Positions 1-8,776 are shown, counted from the first letter of the stretch. The stretch is DNA of 64,000 bases from Neobacillus niacini (GCF_023715785.1 NZ_JAMBOX010000011.1:1-64000); one strand, 5' to 3'. Notes: generated from the sequence alone by a model not told the origin. Made by a program: numbers and translations.

Positions 1-71
1 AAAGCTTATTCGAGGAAGCTGTTGTTCAGCTCGTCGCAAGCCAGCAGGGAAGATAGTTCAGTGTAGTAGGC

Positions 72-187
<116 letters not shown>

Positions 188-189
188 AT

Positions 190-226
190 AAAAAAGACAA
201 TCTGTATTTGCAGGTTGTCTTTTTTA
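190..226 (+). terminator. Intrinsic terminator after 5S copy 1
   Basis: A 10-bp stem (AGACAATCTG with CAGGTTGTCT, one G:T pair) is followed by a T-run. Closely related stems end the second 5S gene and follow the OsmC gene. Confidence 0.85.
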
Positions 227-370
227 ATTTTTAAATATATCCTGAAACAGTTAATTATCATAATAAATACATATTTGCTTCAACCTAGTTCGTGTAAATT
301 CATATTTCTTATATCGGTTAGGGAATAGTATATAGGTAGGAATAAGTTTACAAGAAGGGGAGGCAACTAA

Positions 371-628
371 ATGAATAATGAACCAAGAGATTATATAACA
401 ATTGAAGATGAAGACGGGAATCAAAAACAATATGCTGTTGAGGCATTGTTTGATATGGAAGAGGAATCCTATGCCCTGCTAAAAGCGGATGATGAGACGC
501 TCGTCATGAAAATTGAAGGCGAAGAAGGAAATCAATATTTGGTTGGTATTTCTAACCCCGAGGAGAGCGAAGCTATTTTGGCTGCTTATCAAATTGCGGT
601 TGAAAATGCACCGGCTGAAAAGGTATAA
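371..628 (+). CDS. DUF1292 (YrzB-family) small acidic protein
   Basis: This 85-residue acidic protein opens with the DUF1292 pattern: an I-T-I-E-D-E-D-G-N segment, a hydrophobic A-L-F-D-M segment, then Y-A-L-L-K, and V-M-K-I-E-G-E-E further on. The family is common in Bacillota and its molecular role is unknown; in Bacillus it often sits beside yrrK/yrzL-type genes, which is not the case here. The ATG start is supported by a GGGGAGG ribosome binding site 5-8 bases upstream. It lies alone between the two 5S genes. It is complete and shows nothing unusual. Function is not inferred. Confidence 0.85.
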   Translation: MNNEPRDYITIEDEDGNQKQYAVEALFDMEEESYALLKADDETLVMKIEGEEGNQYLVGISNPEESEAILAAYQIAVENAPAEKV

Positions 629-797
629 TATCCCCTTAATAGTTGAACTCACCCCAGATTGTCAAATTTGACTAACAAATTTGGAGTTTAGTTCGTATGT
701 TTCATGAGGTGCCATATTTAATTCCAATACGATCAAAGGATATGATTTTGATTGCTCTGGGACAAACTAAGCTATCTGTAAATTAGGGAGTGAGTAA

Positions 798-1061
798 ATG
801 TTTTTGGAAGGAAGTATTATTGCGGGCGAATATGATTCTACCTTGAATGAATTTTCCTTGCAAAGGGTAAAAAGGTTCGAGACTGAATCGATTCTGAAAG
901 AAAATCAGGTTAATCATATACATGAATATTTAAAAAAACATCAACATGAGGAAGATGGCCAAATTATTTCTCTTTATGATCAACTGCTTGTCCCTTTATC
1001 ACCAAATGAAGTTGACCAATTAATTGAGGACTTGGAAAAAGTTAGATCAATGTTTCATTGA
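798..1061 (+). CDS. Hypothetical 87-residue protein
   Basis: An ATG start follows a GGGAGTGAG ribosome binding site. The 87-residue product is charged, has no membrane segment or signal peptide, and is predicted by eye to be mostly helical (QVNHIHEYLKK and NEVDQLIEDLEKV heptad-like stretches). I do not recognise a family. It sits between the DUF1292 gene and the second 5S gene, with about 170 bases of non-coding DNA upstream. The start codon, Shine-Dalgarno and Bacillus-like codon use make it a likely real gene. Confidence 0.6.
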   Translation: MFLEGSIIAGEYDSTLNEFSLQRVKRFETESILKENQVNHIHEYLKKHQHEEDGQIISLYDQLLVPLSPNEVDQLIEDLEKVRSMFH

Positions 1062-1167
1062 AATTTGCAATATGATTTTGAAGTGCAAATAGCAGGTTAA
1101 ATAGTGGTGCTATATATAATTAAATAAAATGCCTTTTGTCAAGGAATGAACCCTTTAAAATAAATAG

Positions 1168-1284
1168 TCCGGCGGCAATTGCGAGGCTGTCCCACCCGTT
1201 CACATCCCGAACACCGGAGTTAAGCTTCTCAGTGCCGATAGTAGTTGGGGTGAAAGCCCCTGTGAGAGTAGGACGCTGCCGGGC
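1168..1284 (+). rRNA. rrf: 5S ribosomal RNA (copy 2, divergent)
   Basis: This is a second complete 5S-like gene about 1 kb after the first, with no 16S, 23S or tRNA gene between them. The 3' half (TAGTTGGGG, CCCCTGTGAGAGTAGGACG) is canonical and the ends pair through GCCGG. It differs from copy 1 at normally invariant places: CACACC is CCCACC, TTCCCAT is TTCACAT, and ACACGGAAG is ACACCGGAG. The last change breaks the CCGT/ACGG pairing of helix III. It is either a divergent 5S gene or a decaying copy. Confidence 0.8.
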
Positions 1285-1290
1285 AAGGGG

Positions 1291-1320
1291 AAGACAACCT
1301 GAAATATGGTTGTCTTTTTT
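1291..1320 (+). terminator. Intrinsic terminator after 5S copy 2
   Basis: A perfect 9-bp stem (AAGACAACC with GGTTGTCTT), an 8-base loop and a T-run end the 5S transcript. Confidence 0.85.
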
Positions 1321-1358
1321 GTGTTTATAAAGGGTAATTGCCTTTAAAAATGGGGCAT

Positions 1359-1471
1359 CGCAGATATATTGGAATAATCGCGGATATATTGAATTTAACG
1401 CAGATAAAATCAAATGATCGCAGATATATCCAAAATTATCGCAGATATATGGAGAAACACCGCAGATATAA
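1359..1471. repeat. Six-unit array of CGCAGATATAT, period 20-21 bp
   Basis: The motif CGCAGATATAT (variants CGCGGATATAT and CGCAGATAAAA) starts at 1359, 1379, 1399, 1419, 1440 and 1461. The period is 20 or 21 bases and the bases between the motifs are not conserved. This places the same face of the helix every two turns. No coding potential is evident. No known element is recognised. Confidence 0.8.
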
Positions 1472-1520
1472 TTTTCTTAGAGTCCATTTTGTAAAAAGAA
1501 CACCGAAATTTCACCCCAAA

Positions 1521-1690
1521 ACTACGTCAATAAATCCTATTGGAGCAGTAAAGCGCCGATTTTTACCCTCCGACTACGCCAATAGAGCCTATTTGTGCAG
1601 TAAACCTTAAATTTTCCCTCACCGACTACGCCAATCGGCGATATTGAAGCAAAAAACCACTCAATTTTCCTCTCACCTACGCCAATTTGT
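1521..1690. repeat. Four-unit degenerate array of ACTACGCCAAT, period 51-52 bp
   Basis: The motif ACTACGCCAAT (first copy ACTACGTCAAT, last copy CCTACGCCAAT) starts at 1521, 1573, 1625 and 1676. Each unit also tends to carry ATTTT(T)CCCTC or ACCCTC just before the motif and a CTATT(T/G)G box after it. The array lies in the spacer upstream of qoxA; the remainder of the spacer (1691-1880) is AT-rich and shows no gene. Confidence 0.75.
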
Positions 1691-1883
1691 GCACCTATAG
1701 CCAGTCCAATCTTTTTTTAAAATCCATCCTACCAATCACTCAGTTACACAATTAATTCAGGTCCATTTTTGGAAAATACCCCCATATTAAAACGAAGCAA
1801 TTCCCTCATAATAGTCCATCTAATATAAAAAATCCAATCAAAAGCATCTGAAATTGTTCGTTAACGGGAGATTATGAACTTTT

Positions 1884-1899
1884 TGTGACACATTTCACA
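1884..1899. promoter_or_regulatory. FNR/CRP- or Rex-type box 1 upstream of qoxA
   Basis: The sequence TGTGACACATTTCACA is a perfect TGTGA-N6-TCACA palindrome. With its flanking T and T it also approaches the Rex operator TTGTGA-N6-TCACAA. Either regulator would make sense for a terminal oxidase operon. It lies about 119 bases before the qoxA start. Confidence 0.6.
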
Positions 1900-1946
1900 T
1901 TTCAATGTTTTTTTAATAAAAATGATTATAAGATAGTAATGCGAAG

Positions 1947-1962
1947 TGTGATTTACATCACT
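1947..1962. promoter_or_regulatory. FNR-type box 2 upstream of qoxA
   Basis: The sequence TGTGATTTACATCACT fits the B. subtilis Fnr box TGTGA-N6-TCACT exactly. Its centre is 63 bases from box 1, about six helical turns, so two dimers would sit on the same face. A TATAAG element at 1927-1932 lies between the boxes but lacks a clear -35. Confidence 0.6.
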
Positions 1963-2017
1963 TACAAAAAACAATAATCGTAACTTTTGTTATAAACCAA
2001 AAGAAAGGGGTATCGCC

Positions 2018-2941
2018 TTGAAACGAATAGGAGTTTTATTGTCTTTGATTTTTACTATTTTCACAGTGCTTACAGGATGTGAGCCGTTGCTGGTTTTGGA
2101 TCCCAAAGGACCACAGGCACAGGTTCAAGCGAATGACATTAAGACATCAATTATCATCATGTCATTTATTGTAATTGCCGTGTTTACCATACTCGCGATT
2201 ATGTTATTCAAATATCGTGCCTCCAAGCAAAACAAAGATTACGAACCACCGCATATTGAAGGGAATGTATGGGTTGAAACGATTTGTGTCGGGATTCCGA
2301 TTATTATCGTAGCATTCCTTTCCTTTATGTCGGTTAAATCCAACTATGCTGTGGAAGCAGCACCAAATGGATACGGAAATAAGGAACCGTTAGTTATTTA
2401 TGCCGCTAGTTCCAATTGGAAATGGCATTTCAGCTATCCGGAGGAAAAAATCGAAACCGTCAACTATGTGTATATTCCAACCGATCGACCGGTTGAATTT
2501 AAATTATATTCCTACGGACCAATCACTAGCTTCTGGATTCCCCAGCTTGCCGGGCAAAAATATGCGATGGCAGATATGGTGAACACGCTGCACTTGGCCG
2601 CCGATGTTCCAGGGGAATATATGGGGCGGAATGCCAACTTTAGCGGCAAAGGCTTCGCAGAAAATACATTCAATGTAAAAGCGATGCCGCAAAAAGAATT
2701 CGATGAATGGGTAGACGAAGTAAAGGATACGGCCAAGCCGCTTACCGAAGAAAAATTCACCGAGTTATTGGAACCGGGCCATCTTGGCCAGTCCACTTAT
2801 ACAGGAACACACCTGGGATTCATGCCGCCGCCTGAAGGGGAAAACGGGGGACACAATCATGGTTCCAACGGTGGAGACAAAAATATGGAGCAGCATCAAC
2901 CGAACGAAACTGATTCAAAAACAGAGCATGAACACCATTAA
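2018..2941 (+). CDS. qoxA: Menaquinol oxidase aa3-600 subunit II (QoxA)
   Basis: QoxA is the lipoprotein-anchored subunit II of the cytochrome aa3-600 menaquinol oxidase. The TTG start has an AAGAAAGGGG ribosome binding site. A signal peptide ends in the lipobox LTGC, with the modified Cys at residue 21. Two membrane segments follow (about residues 43-65 and 85-105), then a periplasm-side cupredoxin domain ([13 protein letters not shown]). The CuA ligands of cytochrome c oxidases (CxxxC) are absent, as expected for a quinol oxidase. The tail after residue 275 is rich in His, Gly, Glu and Asn. It is the first gene of qoxABCD, with 38 bases to qoxB. Confidence 0.95.
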   Translation: MKRIGVLLSLIFTIFTVLTGCEPLLVLDPKGPQAQVQANDIKTSIIIMSFIVIAVFTILAIMLFKYRASKQNKDYEPPHIEGNVWVETICVGIPIIIVAFLSFMSVKSNYAVEAAPNGYGNKEPLVIYAASSNWKWHFSYPEEKIETVNYVYIPTDRPVEFKLYSYGPITSFWIPQLAGQKYAMADMVNTLHLAADVPGEYMGRNANFSGKGFAENTFNVKAMPQKEFDEWVDEVKDTAKPLTEEKFTELLEPGHLGQSTYTGTHLGFMPPPEGENGGHNHGSNGGDKNMEQHQPNETDSKTEHEHH

Positions 2942-2979
2942 TATTTTTAAATAAAACATCCGAAAGGAGCCAGAATAGG

Positions 2980-4926
2980 ATGGAATTCTTTGAACGTTTT
3001 GCAATCCCACATCCAAGTGCGCCAATTTACGCTTCGATGGTAGCCATCGCGCTAACCATAGTAGCGATTATCGCCGGTCTTACCTATTTTAAAAAATGGG
3101 GCTATCTCTGGCGCGAATGGTTAACGACCGTCGATCATAAACGAATTGGGATTATGTATCTAATCTCGGCTTTACTCATGTTGTTCAGGGGCGGTGTAGA
3201 TGCTTTGATGATGCGGGCGCAGCTAGCCGTTCCGGACAATAAGCTGCTTGACGCCCAGCACTACAACGAAGTGTTTACAACACATGGAGTGGTCATGATC
3301 ATCTTCATGGCGATGCCGTTCATCATGGCATTAATGAACTTTGTCGTACCACTGCAAATCGGGGCCCGCGATGTCGCATTCCCGAGGTTAAATGCCCTGA
3401 GCTTCTGGTTGTTCTTCATGGGCGCAATGCTATTTAATATTTCATTCGTGGTCGGCGGTTCGCCGGATGCCGGCTGGACATCGTATTTCCCGCTCGCAGG
3501 CAATGAGTTCAGCACATCAGTCGGTTCTAACTACTATATGATCGCGATTCAGATTGCCGGGCTCGGCACGTTAATGACAGGGATCAACTTTATCACAACG
3601 ATTTTCAAAATGAGAGCGCCGGGCATGACGCTTATGAAAATGCCGATGTTTACCTGGTCAGCATTAATCACAAATGCTATTATTGTTTTCGCGTTCCCGG
3701 TATTAACCGTGGCGTTGGCAATGGGAACAATGGACCGCCTGTTCGGCACCCACTTTTTTACAACGAATAATGGCGGTATGGATATGCTTTGGGCAAACCT
3801 GTTCTGGGTTTGGGGACACCCGGAGGTATACATCTTGATATTGCCGGCATTCGGGATTTACAGCGAAGTCATCTCGACGTTTGCTCGCCGGAATCTTTAC
3901 GGCTATAAATCAATGGTTGTTTCGATGGTGCTGATATCATTTATGTCCTTCCTTGTTTGGGTACACCATTTCTTCACCATGGGGCAAGGAGCATTAACAA
4001 ACAGTATCTTCTCGATTACAACGATGGCGATTGCCGTACCGACAGGAATTAAGATTTTTAACTGGCTGTTTACGCTATATAAAGGAAAAATTGAAATTAC
4101 GACACCAATGCTATATGCGTTACTATTTATTCCGCTGTTTACCATTGGTGGTGTAACTGGAGTTATGCTCGGGATGTCGGCAGCTGACTATCAGTACCAC
4201 AATACGATGTTCCTGGTCGCTCACTTCCATATGGTGATCATTCCTGGGGTCGTGTTCGCGATGCTTGCCGGTCTTACCTACTGGTGGCCGAAAATGTTCG
4301 GTTTCATGTTAAATGAGCGTCTTGGGAAGCTTGCTGCATGGGTCATCGGCATCAGCACGCTCGTCGCATTCATGCCAATGTTCTTCTCCGGACTGGACGG
4401 CCAAGCGCGCCGGATGTACACCTATTCGGCATCAACCGGGTTTGGACCGCTGAACATGATTTCCTTCGTGGGGGCAATTGGTCTCGCCGTTGGTTTTGCG
4501 ATTATCGTGTATAACGTTTACTATAGTGTTCGTTATGCATCTAGAGACATCGGAGCGGATCCATGGAACGCAAGAACACTTGAGTGGGCAACACATAGCC
4601 CGGTACCTGAATATAACTTTGCCATCGTGCCGCATGTCAAATCGGCCGAAGCACTTTGGGATGCCAAGAAAAAGCGTCACATCCTGTTCCAGGGAGATTA
4701 TGAAAAAATTCATATGCCAAATAACAGCGGTGTGCCGTTTATCATGAGTTCAATCTTCTTTGTTTGGGGCTTTGCAATGATTTTCAGCATGTGGGCAGTG
4801 GCCATTATTGCTACCATTGGAATCTTTGCTTGCATGGCTCACCGTTCGGTGGAGATTGATCATGGACGTTATATTTCTGTGAGAAAAATTGAGGAAACTG
4901 AAACAAAATTGCGAGGTGCGAAATAA
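2980..4926 (+). CDS. qoxB: Menaquinol oxidase aa3-600 subunit I (QoxB)
   Basis: QoxB is the catalytic heme-copper subunit, reducing oxygen to water and pumping protons at the membrane. The 648-residue chain contains the haem a ligand region (FTTHGVVMI), the cross-linked His-Tyr motif W-G-H-P-E-V-Y, the CuB HH pair (WVHHFF) and the paired haem ligands HFHMV. The D-channel and K-channel regions appear intact. An extra C-terminal pair of segments (about 590-630) is typical of quinol oxidases. A GAAAGGAG ribosome binding site precedes ATG. The stop overlaps the qoxC start by one base (TAATG), indicating translational coupling. Confidence 0.97.
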   Translation: MEFFERFAIPHPSAPIYASMVAIALTIVAIIAGLTYFKKWGYLWREWLTTVDHKRIGIMYLISALLMLFRGGVDALMMRAQLAVPDNKLLDAQHYNEVFTTHGVVMIIFMAMPFIMALMNFVVPLQIGARDVAFPRLNALSFWLFFMGAMLFNISFVVGGSPDAGWTSYFPLAGNEFSTSVGSNYYMIAIQIAGLGTLMTGINFITTIFKMRAPGMTLMKMPMFTWSALITNAIIVFAFPVLTVALAMGTMDRLFGTHFFTTNNGGMDMLWANLFWVWGHPEVYILILPAFGIYSEVISTFARRNLYGYKSMVVSMVLISFMSFLVWVHHFFTMGQGALTNSIFSITTMAIAVPTGIKIFNWLFTLYKGKIEITTPMLYALLFIPLFTIGGVTGVMLGMSAADYQYHNTMFLVAHFHMVIIPGVVFAMLAGLTYWWPKMFGFMLNERLGKLAAWVIGISTLVAFMPMFFSGLDGQARRMYTYSASTGFGPLNMISFVGAIGLAVGFAIIVYNVYYSVRYASRDIGADPWNARTLEWATHSPVPEYNFAIVPHVKSAEALWDAKKKRHILFQGDYEKIHMPNNSGVPFIMSSIFFVWGFAMIFSMWAVAIIATIGIFACMAHRSVEIDHGRYISVRKIEETETKLRGAK

Positions 4927-5522
4927 TGAAACTAGATCACTCGCTTCCGCTTGAATATCGTACTGAAGAAGGCCAATTGAAAATCTTGGGGTTTTGGATT
5001 TTCCTTGGAGCCGAAATCATGCTGTTCGGAACGTTGTTTGCTTCCTATTTTACATTGGTTGACCGTGTCGGAAGCGGACCGTCAGGAGCAGAGATTTTTG
5101 AAATTACACCGGTCTTGATTGAAACTCTAGTGTTGTTAACCAGCAGTTTTACGATTGGGCTTGGAATTCACGCCATGAGGCTTGGCCGCAAAAAAGCGAT
5201 GCTGTCGTTCTTTGCTATCACCTTATTGCTCGGCCTTGCCTTCCTGGGTGTAGAAATTTACGAATTTGTTCACTATGTTCATATTGGAGCTGGGCTGCAA
5301 ACAAGTGCATTTACAGCCATTCTCCTTACCACATTGGGAACGCACGGTTTGCACGTTACGTTTGGTTTGTTCTGGGGTCTGTTTATTCTCCTCCAGGTGA
5401 AAAAACGCGGGTTGACTCCGGAGACAGCCAATAAATCATTCATTTTCTCGCTGTACTGGCATTTCTTAGACGTCGTTTGGATTTTCATTTTCAGCTTCGT
5501 CTACCTGAAAGGAATGATGTAA
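4926..5522 (+). CDS. qoxC: Menaquinol oxidase aa3-600 subunit III (QoxC)
   Basis: QoxC is the five-helix subunit III of the quinol oxidase complex. The 198-residue protein begins KLDHSLPLEYRTEEGQLKI and shows the family features E-I-M-L-F-G-T-L-F-A-S-Y in helix 1, THGLHVTFG in the fourth helix and SLYWHFLDVVW near the end. Length matches the family. The gene overlaps qoxB at its start and is separated from qoxD by a single base, so all four genes are coupled. Its role is structural and in proton uptake stability rather than redox chemistry. Confidence 0.95.
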   Translation: MKLDHSLPLEYRTEEGQLKILGFWIFLGAEIMLFGTLFASYFTLVDRVGSGPSGAEIFEITPVLIETLVLLTSSFTIGLGIHAMRLGRKKAMLSFFAITLLLGLAFLGVEIYEFVHYVHIGAGLQTSAFTAILLTTLGTHGLHVTFGLFWGLFILLQVKKRGLTPETANKSFIFSLYWHFLDVVWIFIFSFVYLKGMM

Positions 5523-5523
5523 G

Positions 5524-5808
5524 ATGAAAGAATTATTTCCAATGAAACAAATCATGGGCTTTGTCTTTTCCCTCATGCTGACCGTTGTTGCCCTTGCCGT
5601 CTACTTTTTAAATATGTCGTTTGCCATGGGCATGACTATCCTGGTGGTGACTGCATTTATTCAGGCGGCTGTCCAGCTGGTCGTGTTTATGCACGCCGGT
5701 GAAACGAAGGATAAGGGCGCGATTTATACCAATGTTTATTATGGTGTAGCAATTGCATTGGTCACGATTTTTGGCACATTGCTTACAATGATTTGGGGTT
5801 ATAACTAA
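5524..5808 (+). CDS. qoxD: Menaquinol oxidase aa3-600 subunit IV (QoxD)
   Basis: QoxD is the small subunit IV (94 residues, three membrane helices) of the aa3-600 oxidase. It carries the family features K-Q-I-M-G-F near the start and Q-L-V-V-F-M-H-A-G-E in the middle, the helix pair found in subunit IV proteins of quinol oxidases. It is the last gene of the operon and is followed within a few bases by a terminator hairpin. Nothing is missing from the operon; CtaA/CtaB haem A synthesis genes are not in this window. Confidence 0.93.
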   Translation: MKELFPMKQIMGFVFSLMLTVVALAVYFLNMSFAMGMTILVVTAFIQAAVQLVVFMHAGETKDKGAIYTNVYYGVAIALVTIFGTLLTMIWGYN

Positions 5809-5811
5809 TTA

Positions 5812-6084
5812 TTAAAAGGAGCGTCGTAACGGGCGTTCCTTTTTTGCTTGGATTGGGGTTAGCGGAATACCCTTATAAGATTTTTCCAGCATTTCCTCTG
5901 TGGCCACAAAAAATATTCCCATCAGAAAAATAAAAACCGCTCCGATGGCAGTTCCAATGCCAATGCCGGTCATCGTACTGGAACCGCTTACGAATAAACT
6001 GTAAGAAAGAATCAACAGTCCGATAGTTAGTATGGAACCTCCAATTAATCTTGCTGCATGTAAGATGTTTGTATTTTTCTTCAT
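5812..6084 (-). CDS. Small two-helix membrane protein, unknown function
   Basis: The product has about 90 residues with two hydrophobic segments (roughly residues 13-33 and 40-62) and a basic tail ending RPLRRSF. Two in-frame ATGs exist, at 6093 and 6084. AGGGGG lies one base from the first and ten from the second, so 6084 (MKKNTN...) is the likely start. The gene converges on qoxD and shares its terminator. I do not recognise a family. Confidence 0.6.
   Translation of the reverse strand: MKKNTNILHAARLIGGSILTIGLLILSYSLFVSGSSTMTGIGIGTAIGAVFIFLMGIFFVATEEMLEKSYKGIPLTPIQAKKERPLRRSF
5814..5845. terminator. Intrinsic terminator after qoxD
   Basis: AAAAGGAGCG pairs with CGTTCCTTTT (one G:T pair) and a T-run follows on the plus strand. 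The stem lies inside the 3' end of the convergent small membrane protein gene, encoding its last residues. Confidence 0.75.
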
Positions 6085-6229
6085 TTTCAACATTCCCCCT
6101 TACTTTATATTATTTATGTTTGTTCACAAAATTGTCAAACTCTTTTTTGTGTTTCTCTTGACAACTGATATTTAATTGTTGAAATTGTTTAATTATGACA
6201 AAATAAAAAGGAAAGGGGTAGATGATAAC

Positions 6230-6655
6230 ATGGAAACAACAATCAAATGGACTGGCAAAATGGCTTTTTCAGGAGCAACGCCATCCGGACATGAAATCAA
6301 AATGGATGCAGCAGAAGAAATCGGAGGGGAAAACTCCGGTGCAAGGCCAACGGAACTGCTGTTAAATGCCGTTGCAGGCTGTACAGGAATTGATATCATT
6401 TCGATTTTACAAAAAATGCGCTTGGAACCAAAGTCCTTTCAAATGCAAGTCAAGGGACAACGTGCTGATGAACATCCAAAGCGCTTTACCGCGATTCATA
6501 TTCATTATAGCTTGGAAGGAGACCTGCCTGAGGATAAGGTAATCCGGGCGATTCAGTTATCAAAGGATAAATATTGTTCAGTGTCACATTCCTTAAATGC
6601 AAATATCACCGTGAGTTATTCCATTAATGGCGTGGAGGGGAAAAACCATTTGTAG
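6230..6655 (+). CDS. OsmC/Ohr-family protein (YhfA-like)
   Basis: The protein (141 residues from the chosen start) belongs to the OsmC superfamily of thiol-dependent peroxide-handling proteins. It has the N-terminal beta region (W-T-G-K-M-A-F-S-G) and the two conserved Cys contexts, N-A-V-A-G-C-T-G-I-D near residue 51 and K-Y-C-S-V-S-H near residue 114, plus an Arg-rich KRFTAIHIHY strand. An upstream in-frame ATG at 6176 lacks a ribosome binding site; GAAAGGGG precedes the ATG at 6230. A TTGACA box at 6158-6163 may be part of its promoter but no good -10 is seen. Substrate is unknown for this subgroup. Confidence 0.88.
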   Translation: METTIKWTGKMAFSGATPSGHEIKMDAAEEIGGENSGARPTELLLNAVAGCTGIDIISILQKMRLEPKSFQMQVKGQRADEHPKRFTAIHIHYSLEGDLPEDKVIRAIQLSKDKYCSVSHSLNANITVSYSINGVEGKNHL

Positions 6656-6667
6656 CCAAGGGTGCAT

Positions 6668-6692
6668 AGGACAACCTGTACATGGTTGTCCT
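6668..6692 (+). terminator. Hairpin after the OsmC gene
   Basis: A perfect 9-bp stem (AGGACAACC with GGTTGTCCT) with a 7-base loop follows the OsmC gene. It lacks a T-run (CCTGCCCTT follows), so termination may be weak. The stem resembles the two 5S terminators. Confidence 0.45.
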
Positions 6693-6721
6693 CCTGCCCT
6701 TAAAGGATAGGAGTGTTATAT

Positions 6722-7600
6722 ATGGAATTAAGACAATTACAGATGTTCATGGAAGTTGCCAAGCATAAAAGCATTACCAGGGCGGCCGAGCATTTGCATC
6801 TTTCCCAGCCGGCGTTGAGTAAGTCCATTATGGCTCTTGAGGAGGAACTTGGGATGACCTTGATTATTCGGAGCAACAAAACAAGCGACCTGACCGACGG
6901 AGGAAAAGTTGTCCTGGAATATGCTCAAAAAATGACCGCCTTGATGGAGGAAATGAAAACAACATTAAATGATATGACCAACTTGACGAGGGGGCAACTT
7001 AATATAGGGCTGCCGCCGTTTATCGGCAGTTTATTTTTCCCAAGGGTAATGGCGAAGTTTCACCAGACCTATCCCAATATAGAACTGAACATTGCCGAAT
7101 ATGGCGGGGCAAGGGTGGTCAAAAGCGTGGAGGAGGGGGAAGTGGAACTTGGTGTCACTGTTCTGCCAATCGATGAGGAGCCATTTCATGTCTATCCGAT
7201 TGTGGAGGAGGAAATGAAACTGCTCGTTTACAAAGATCATCGCCTTGCAGGCAAAGGAGAAGTGAATGTCAGAGATTTAAAACGGGAGGAATTTGTTTTT
7301 TATCATGAAGAATTTTCTCTCAATCAAATCTTGATGAATCATTTTCGGGCATTTGGTATTGAGCCGAAAATCTTGTTTAAGAGCTCCCAATGGGACTTAA
7401 TGTCGGAAATGGTAGCAGCCAATCTCGGGATTACGATCCTGCCGCAGTCAATTTGCAACCGGGTGTTTAATAAGGACACTATGGTATTGGACTTAAAACC
7501 GACCATCCTCTGGAATCTTGCTGTCCTCACGAAGAAAGACCGTTATATTTCCAATGCCGCGAGAACCTTTATTGAATTTATTTTGCAGGACCCATTATAA
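6722..7600 (+). CDS. cidR: LysR-type regulator of the cid operon (CidR-like)
   Basis: This is a LysR-family activator of 292 residues. The N-terminal winged helix is canonical (MELRQLQMFMEVAKHKSIT, then AAEHLHLSQPALSKSI) and an effector domain follows from about residue 90. The GTG at 6713 reported by a longest-ORF reading sits on the ribosome binding site, so the ATG at 6722 (AGGAG upstream) is the start. The next two genes encode CidA- and CidB-like proteins in the same orientation. This matches the B. subtilis ywbI-ywbH-ywbG and staphylococcal cidR-cidAB layouts, where CidR responds to acetate or overflow metabolism. Confidence 0.85.
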   Translation: MELRQLQMFMEVAKHKSITRAAEHLHLSQPALSKSIMALEEELGMTLIIRSNKTSDLTDGGKVVLEYAQKMTALMEEMKTTLNDMTNLTRGQLNIGLPPFIGSLFFPRVMAKFHQTYPNIELNIAEYGGARVVKSVEEGEVELGVTVLPIDEEPFHVYPIVEEEMKLLVYKDHRLAGKGEVNVRDLKREEFVFYHEEFSLNQILMNHFRAFGIEPKILFKSSQWDLMSEMVAANLGITILPQSICNRVFNKDTMVLDLKPTILWNLAVLTKKDRYISNAARTFIEFILQDPL

Positions 7601-7679
7601 CTTTTGGTTATGAAAATAATTCTAAATATGTATTTTACGAATGAATGATTTCGTCGTACGATATTCCTATCGAACATTT

Positions 7680-7705
7680 AAGGAGTACATGTGCTCCTTT
7701 TTGTG
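7680..7705 (+). terminator. Hairpin between cidR and cidA
   Basis: AAGGAG and CTCCTT flank a short loop and a T-run (TTTTTG) follows. It lies 20-45 bases before the cidA start, so it may end the cidR transcript or attenuate readthrough into cidAB. Confidence 0.6.
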
Positions 7706-7724
7706 AATCAGGAGGGGTGGAAGG

Positions 7725-8156
7725 ATGAAATTCGGTGTAATTATTCTCCAGGTATTATTGATTCATCTCTTTTTATTTTTGGGTGCAGCCGCTAAAGCCA
7801 TTATTCCACTGCCGATCCCTGCCTCCATGTTTGGCTTGGCGATATTGTTTTTGGCCATCTGTTTAAAAATGGTCAAATTGGAATGGGTAGAAAAAGGTGC
7901 CAATTGGCTGATGGCAGAATTGCTGTTGTTTTTTATCCCTTCAGCAGTAGGGATTGTGAATTACGACGAAATTCTCAGCTTTCAAGGGGCGGAGATCGTT
8001 TTCTTAATAGGAATTAGTACAATCCTTGTGATGGGCATGACAGCATGGATTGCTGAAAAAATAATCGGGAAGAAAAGAGGTGGGCGGCATGATGATGGTA
8101 ACCGTAACCGTCGTAACGTACTTGATGTATCGGTTGGCAAAACGAATTGGCGGTAA
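7725..8156 (+). CDS. cidA: Holin-like protein CidA/LrgA family
   Basis: This small integral membrane protein (143 residues, four hydrophobic segments) has the family signature PLPIPASMFGL and the A-L-L-L-F-F-I-P-S-A-V-G-I segment. CidA proteins form oligomers in the membrane and are linked to murein hydrolase control, cell lysis or overflow metabolite transport; the exact activity is debated. The tail after GKKRGG (about 20 residues) overlaps the cidB start region and makes the protein slightly longer than the usual 125-131 residues. An AGGAGGGG ribosome binding site precedes ATG. Confidence 0.9.
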   Translation: MKFGVIILQVLLIHLFLFLGAAAKAIIPLPIPASMFGLAILFLAICLKMVKLEWVEKGANWLMAELLLFFIPSAVGIVNYDEILSFQGAEIVFLIGISTILVMGMTAWIAEKIIGKKRGGRHDDGNRNRRNVLDVSVGKTNWR

Positions 8157-8775
8157 ATGGAACTATCCATTGTTTCATCCGTTGCTCCTAGCGCCTATTT
8201 TGTTAATCGGATTCATCTCTGTGCTCCATATTACGGCAGATGAGTATCTCGATGCGTCCAAATGGCTGACACACATGCTTGGACCGGCAACTGTTGCGTT
8301 TGCCGTGCCGATTTATAAAAACCTGCCGGTTGTGAAAAAATACATGTCAACAATCATCATTAGCATCACTTCCGGTACACTGGTGGCGATTTTTTCAACC
8401 TTTGCCTTGTCAAAATTATTTCACTTAAACGTGGAGTTTATTACTTCCATCATGCCAAGGTCAATTACAACGCCGATTGCGATCGAGGTATCGAAGGAAA
8501 TTGGCGGCCTGCCTGCATTGACGACGGTGTTCGTCATTATTACCGGGGTGATTGGGGGAGTTGTCGGCCCAAGCGTAATCAAATGGCTGTCGATTCAAAC
8601 ACCTATTGCAAAAGGGTTAGCTCTAGGAATGGGCGCCCACGGCTGCGGGACTAATAAAGCGCTGGAATATGGGGAAAAGGAAGCGACGTTTTCATCGTTG
8701 GGCATGATTTTTGCCGCATGGATTACCTTGCTTTGGGGTGCATTGCTCATTCCTGCCTTAATTAATATACATTAA
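8089..8775 (+). CDS. cidB: CidB/LrgB-family membrane protein
   Basis: The product (about 228 residues) is a multi-spanning LrgB-family protein with the signature MPRSITTPIAIEVS and the C-terminal G-M-G-A-H-G-C-G-T-N-K-A segment. It is the usual partner of CidA. Three consecutive ATGs occur at 8089-8097, preceded by AGAGGTG; the GTG at 8080 is part of that ribosome binding site. The coding region overlaps cidA by 68 bases, an unusually long overlap that should couple translation. Pyruvate oxidase (cidC) is not present. Confidence 0.9.
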   Translation: MMMVTVTVVTYLMYRLAKRIGGKWNYPLFHPLLLAPILLIGFISVLHITADEYLDASKWLTHMLGPATVAFAVPIYKNLPVVKKYMSTIIISITSGTLVAIFSTFALSKLFHLNVEFITSIMPRSITTPIAIEVSKEIGGLPALTTVFVIITGVIGGVVGPSVIKWLSIQTPIAKGLALGMGAHGCGTNKALEYGEKEATFSSLGMIFAAWITLLWGALLIPALINIH

Positions 8776-8776
8776 T

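Noticed and set aside
1..71. 3' end of a 23S rRNA gene
   Set aside because: The bases do not match a Bacillus 23S terminus that I recognise; without upstream sequence it cannot be assigned.
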